Notes under the pieces: generated by a model | The model's database searches: none | What the model was told of the DNA's origin: nothing | The model's input: the letters and a program-made list of their open reading frames with translations, nothing else | Shown here: positions 6,028 through 6,129 of the stretch, one piece after another | Layout: each line of letters starts with the position of its first letter | Numbering within the stretch: position 1 is the stretch's first letter | Position numbers and translations under genes: made by a program | From: UBA12465 sp964408785 | GTDB lineage: Bacteria > Patescibacteriota > Patescibacteriia > Patescibacteriales > UBA12465 | Length of the DNA: 6,129 bases | Reading direction: 5' to 3' | NCBI GenBank assembly: GCA_964408785.1 | Contig: CAYPAS010000055.1 | Coordinates: 1-6,129 of the forward strand

Positions 6028-6129
6028 TTAATTATTATGATGACGCGCTTTATTCTTTATAAAAACCTTGAACATAGTCGGCACAATGAATAAGGTTAAG
6101 AAAGAAGATAGAAGTAAACCAAAAATAAC
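6028..6129 (-). CDS. RND (AcrB/HAE1-type) efflux transporter, C-terminal end only
   Basis: The minus strand from the window edge reads 33 residues in one open frame and stops at TAA (6030-6028). The peptide contains GLLLSSFLTLFIVPTMF, then a basic tail ending KNKARHHNN. This matches the last transmembrane helix of RND efflux pumps of the AcrB/hydrophobe-amphiphile family, whose relatives read GLLTSTLLTLFVVPVLY here, followed by a short cytoplasmic tail. The rest of the gene lies beyond the window. The 5-base gap to the SdpI-family gene suggests one operon, with the RND gene first or further upstream. Only one helix is visible, so the subfamily and substrate cannot be assigned, and a different RND branch is possible. 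Confidence 0.75.
   Translation of the reverse strand, partial: VIFGLLLSSFLTLFIVPTMFKVFIKNKARHHNN

Noticed and set aside
6066..6096. Short inverted repeat around AACCTT and AAGGTT near the right edge
   Set aside because: It lies inside the RND coding frame, has a long loop and only six paired bases.
1..6129. CRISPR arrays, tRNA or rRNA genes, insertion sequences, alternative TGA coding
   Set aside because: I saw no spaced direct repeats, no cloverleaf or rRNA-like sequence and no transposase; TGA is used as a true stop in the ATGA overlaps.

Overview
The window is gene-dense, moderately AT-rich bacterial DNA read with the standard bacterial code (TGA is used as a stop). Genes abut or overlap by 4 bases (ATGA), clear Shine-Dalgarno sequences are scarce, proteins are lysine-rich and A-tracts are common. 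Together with a pilus-type ATPase next to a small glycosyltransferase set, this style fits a Candidate Phyla Radiation (Patescibacteria, Parcubacteria-like) genome. That placement is an inference; no rRNA or marker gene here proves it.

Plus strand, 1-4141: one co-directional block. It opens with a PilB/GspE-type ATPase homologue broken into two frames at an A8 run (404-411). Restoring the frame joins 21-431 to 412-1005 and rebuilds a 327-residue protein whose nucleotide-binding motifs are strongly eroded. Then come a family 2 glycosyltransferase (1002-1664), a small DUF2304-type membrane protein (1666-1992) and two GT-B family 4 glycosyltransferases (1998-3104, 3101-4141). The spacing (4-base overlap, 1-base gap, 5-base gap, 4-base overlap) implies one transcript. 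The likely theme is assembly of a cell-surface glycan: the GT2/DUF2304 pair may charge a polyprenyl phosphate, and the GT4 enzymes add sugars at the cytoplasmic membrane face. The substrates cannot be read from the sequence.

Centre, 4140-4165: a compact hairpin with A- and T-tracts on both sides serves as a bidirectional terminator between the convergent gene blocks. Both flanking stop codons overlap its edges.

Minus strand, 6129-4165: a second tight block, in transcription order the C-terminal end of an RND-type efflux transporter (runs off the window), an SdpI-family membrane protein (5345-6022) and the AAA+ ATPase RarA/MgsA (4165-5340), with gaps of 5 and 4 bases.

No gene-free stretch exceeds 300 bases. 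I saw no tRNA, rRNA, CRISPR array, insertion sequence or promoter that I could defend; the promoters of both blocks probably lie outside the window. I did not find a convincing new system. The items most worth a second look are the frameshifted, motif-poor PilB-like gene and the GT2/DUF2304 pair.
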